From contig NZ_WTPX01000029.1 in assembly GCF_013036045.1 (NCBI RefSeq), forward strand, positions 1-40,953: 40,953 nucleotides of DNA. Direction: 5' to 3'. The notes under the pieces are model-generated. The model ran no database searches. It saw nothing but the letters and a program-made list of their open reading frames with translations, and was not told the origin of the DNA. This stretch comes from Alienimonas chondri. GTDB taxonomy: Bacteria > Planctomycetota > Planctomycetia > Planctomycetales > Planctomycetaceae. Shown piece after piece: positions 40,809-40,953 of the stretch (position 1 is its first letter; the number at the start of each line of letters is the position of its first letter). A program made the position numbers and the translations under genes.

Positions 40809-40953
40809 TTACCGGCGCTGCAGAACCTTCAAGGCGGCGCGGATGTCCGGCTGCTGGTTCAGGGGCAGGCTGGTTTGGGGGACGCGGGGGCCGGTTTTGC
40901 CCTGGGCGATGCGGCTGGGGCGGTAATTGCTGGTGCGTTCGCCGCGGACGTTC
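40809..40953 (-). CDS. 3' end of a gene running off the right edge
   Basis: The minus strand reads 47 codons and TAA. The peptide begins NVRGERTSNYRPSRIAQGKT and ends QQPDIRAALKVLQRR. Codon use matches the neighbours, and the hairpin just downstream supports a real gene end. The product is not recognised. The basic, Asn/Gln/Pro-rich tail resembles the C-termini of secreted or ribosome-associated proteins, but nothing firm can be said. Confidence 0.6.
   Translation of the reverse strand, partial: NVRGERTSNYRPSRIAQGKTGPRVPQTSLPLNQQPDIRAALKVLQRR

Noticed and set aside
1-40953. CRISPR arrays, tRNA or rRNA genes, insertion sequences, prophage or toxin-antitoxin loci
   Set aside because: Gaps were read by eye and none showed regular spaced repeats, tRNA cloverleaf arms, transposase or integrase motifs. 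The repeats found are palindromes with unequal spacing.

Overview
The window looks like a chromosomal stretch from a high-GC member of the Planctomycetota (order Planctomycetales likely; the genus is not certain). The support is a periplasmic-type sulfatase, a cysteine-rich porin, Lol-type and MMPL export genes, a class II aldolase of the kind used in planctomycete sugar-degrading microcompartments, many planctomycete-style hypothetical proteins, and a set of long intergenic inverted repeats that I remember as typical of this phylum (from memory, not searched). No rRNA, tRNA, CRISPR array, integrase or transposase was found. It reads as core chromosome, not as a mobile island.

Layout. 1-9.9 kb: Nudix hydrolase, transaldolase, LeuD, SurE, an atypical prepilin peptidase with a membrane-protein partner, DAHP synthase with a TetR regulator, MnmA, and a two-TM hypothetical protein. 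9.9-19 kb: an MMPL transporter divergent from a LolC/E-like permease, then a LolD-like ATPase, a branched-chain aminotransferase, a secreted protein with a TRASH/YHS-like cysteine motif, and a DegT-family sugar aminotransferase. 19-24.4 kb: a repeat-rich gap, a large secreted protein, a small BON-like protein, an M42 aminopeptidase, a class II aldolase with a tail resembling a microcompartment encapsulation peptide, and a small zinc-ribbon membrane protein. 24.6-31 kb (all minus strand): rhamnulokinase, FtsY, the Cys-rich porin and an Amt ammonium channel. 31.1-34.3 kb (plus): dodecin, MsrP, and a fused MsrQ-flavin reductase-ferredoxin protein. 34.3-41 kb (minus): TIGR01777 epimerase, DUF4139 protein, Ycf46-like AAA ATPase, sulfatase, and the 3' end of one more gene.

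The most interesting unit is dodecin-MsrP-MsrQ/FNR/Fd. It appears to encode in one polypeptide the whole electron path from NAD(P)H through FAD, a [2Fe-2S] cluster and membrane heme to the exported molybdenum methionine-sulfoxide reductase. Other notable points are the aldolase tail, paired in function with the rhamnulokinase; a porin with 22 cysteines between signal peptide and barrel; a prepilin peptidase lacking the GxGD aspartate; and ten intergenic palindrome sites with arms of about 19-28 bp, one of which supplies the last codons and stop of mnmA.

Coordinates and residue numbers were counted by hand from the sequence. Family assignments rest on motifs recognised by eye, with no database search.
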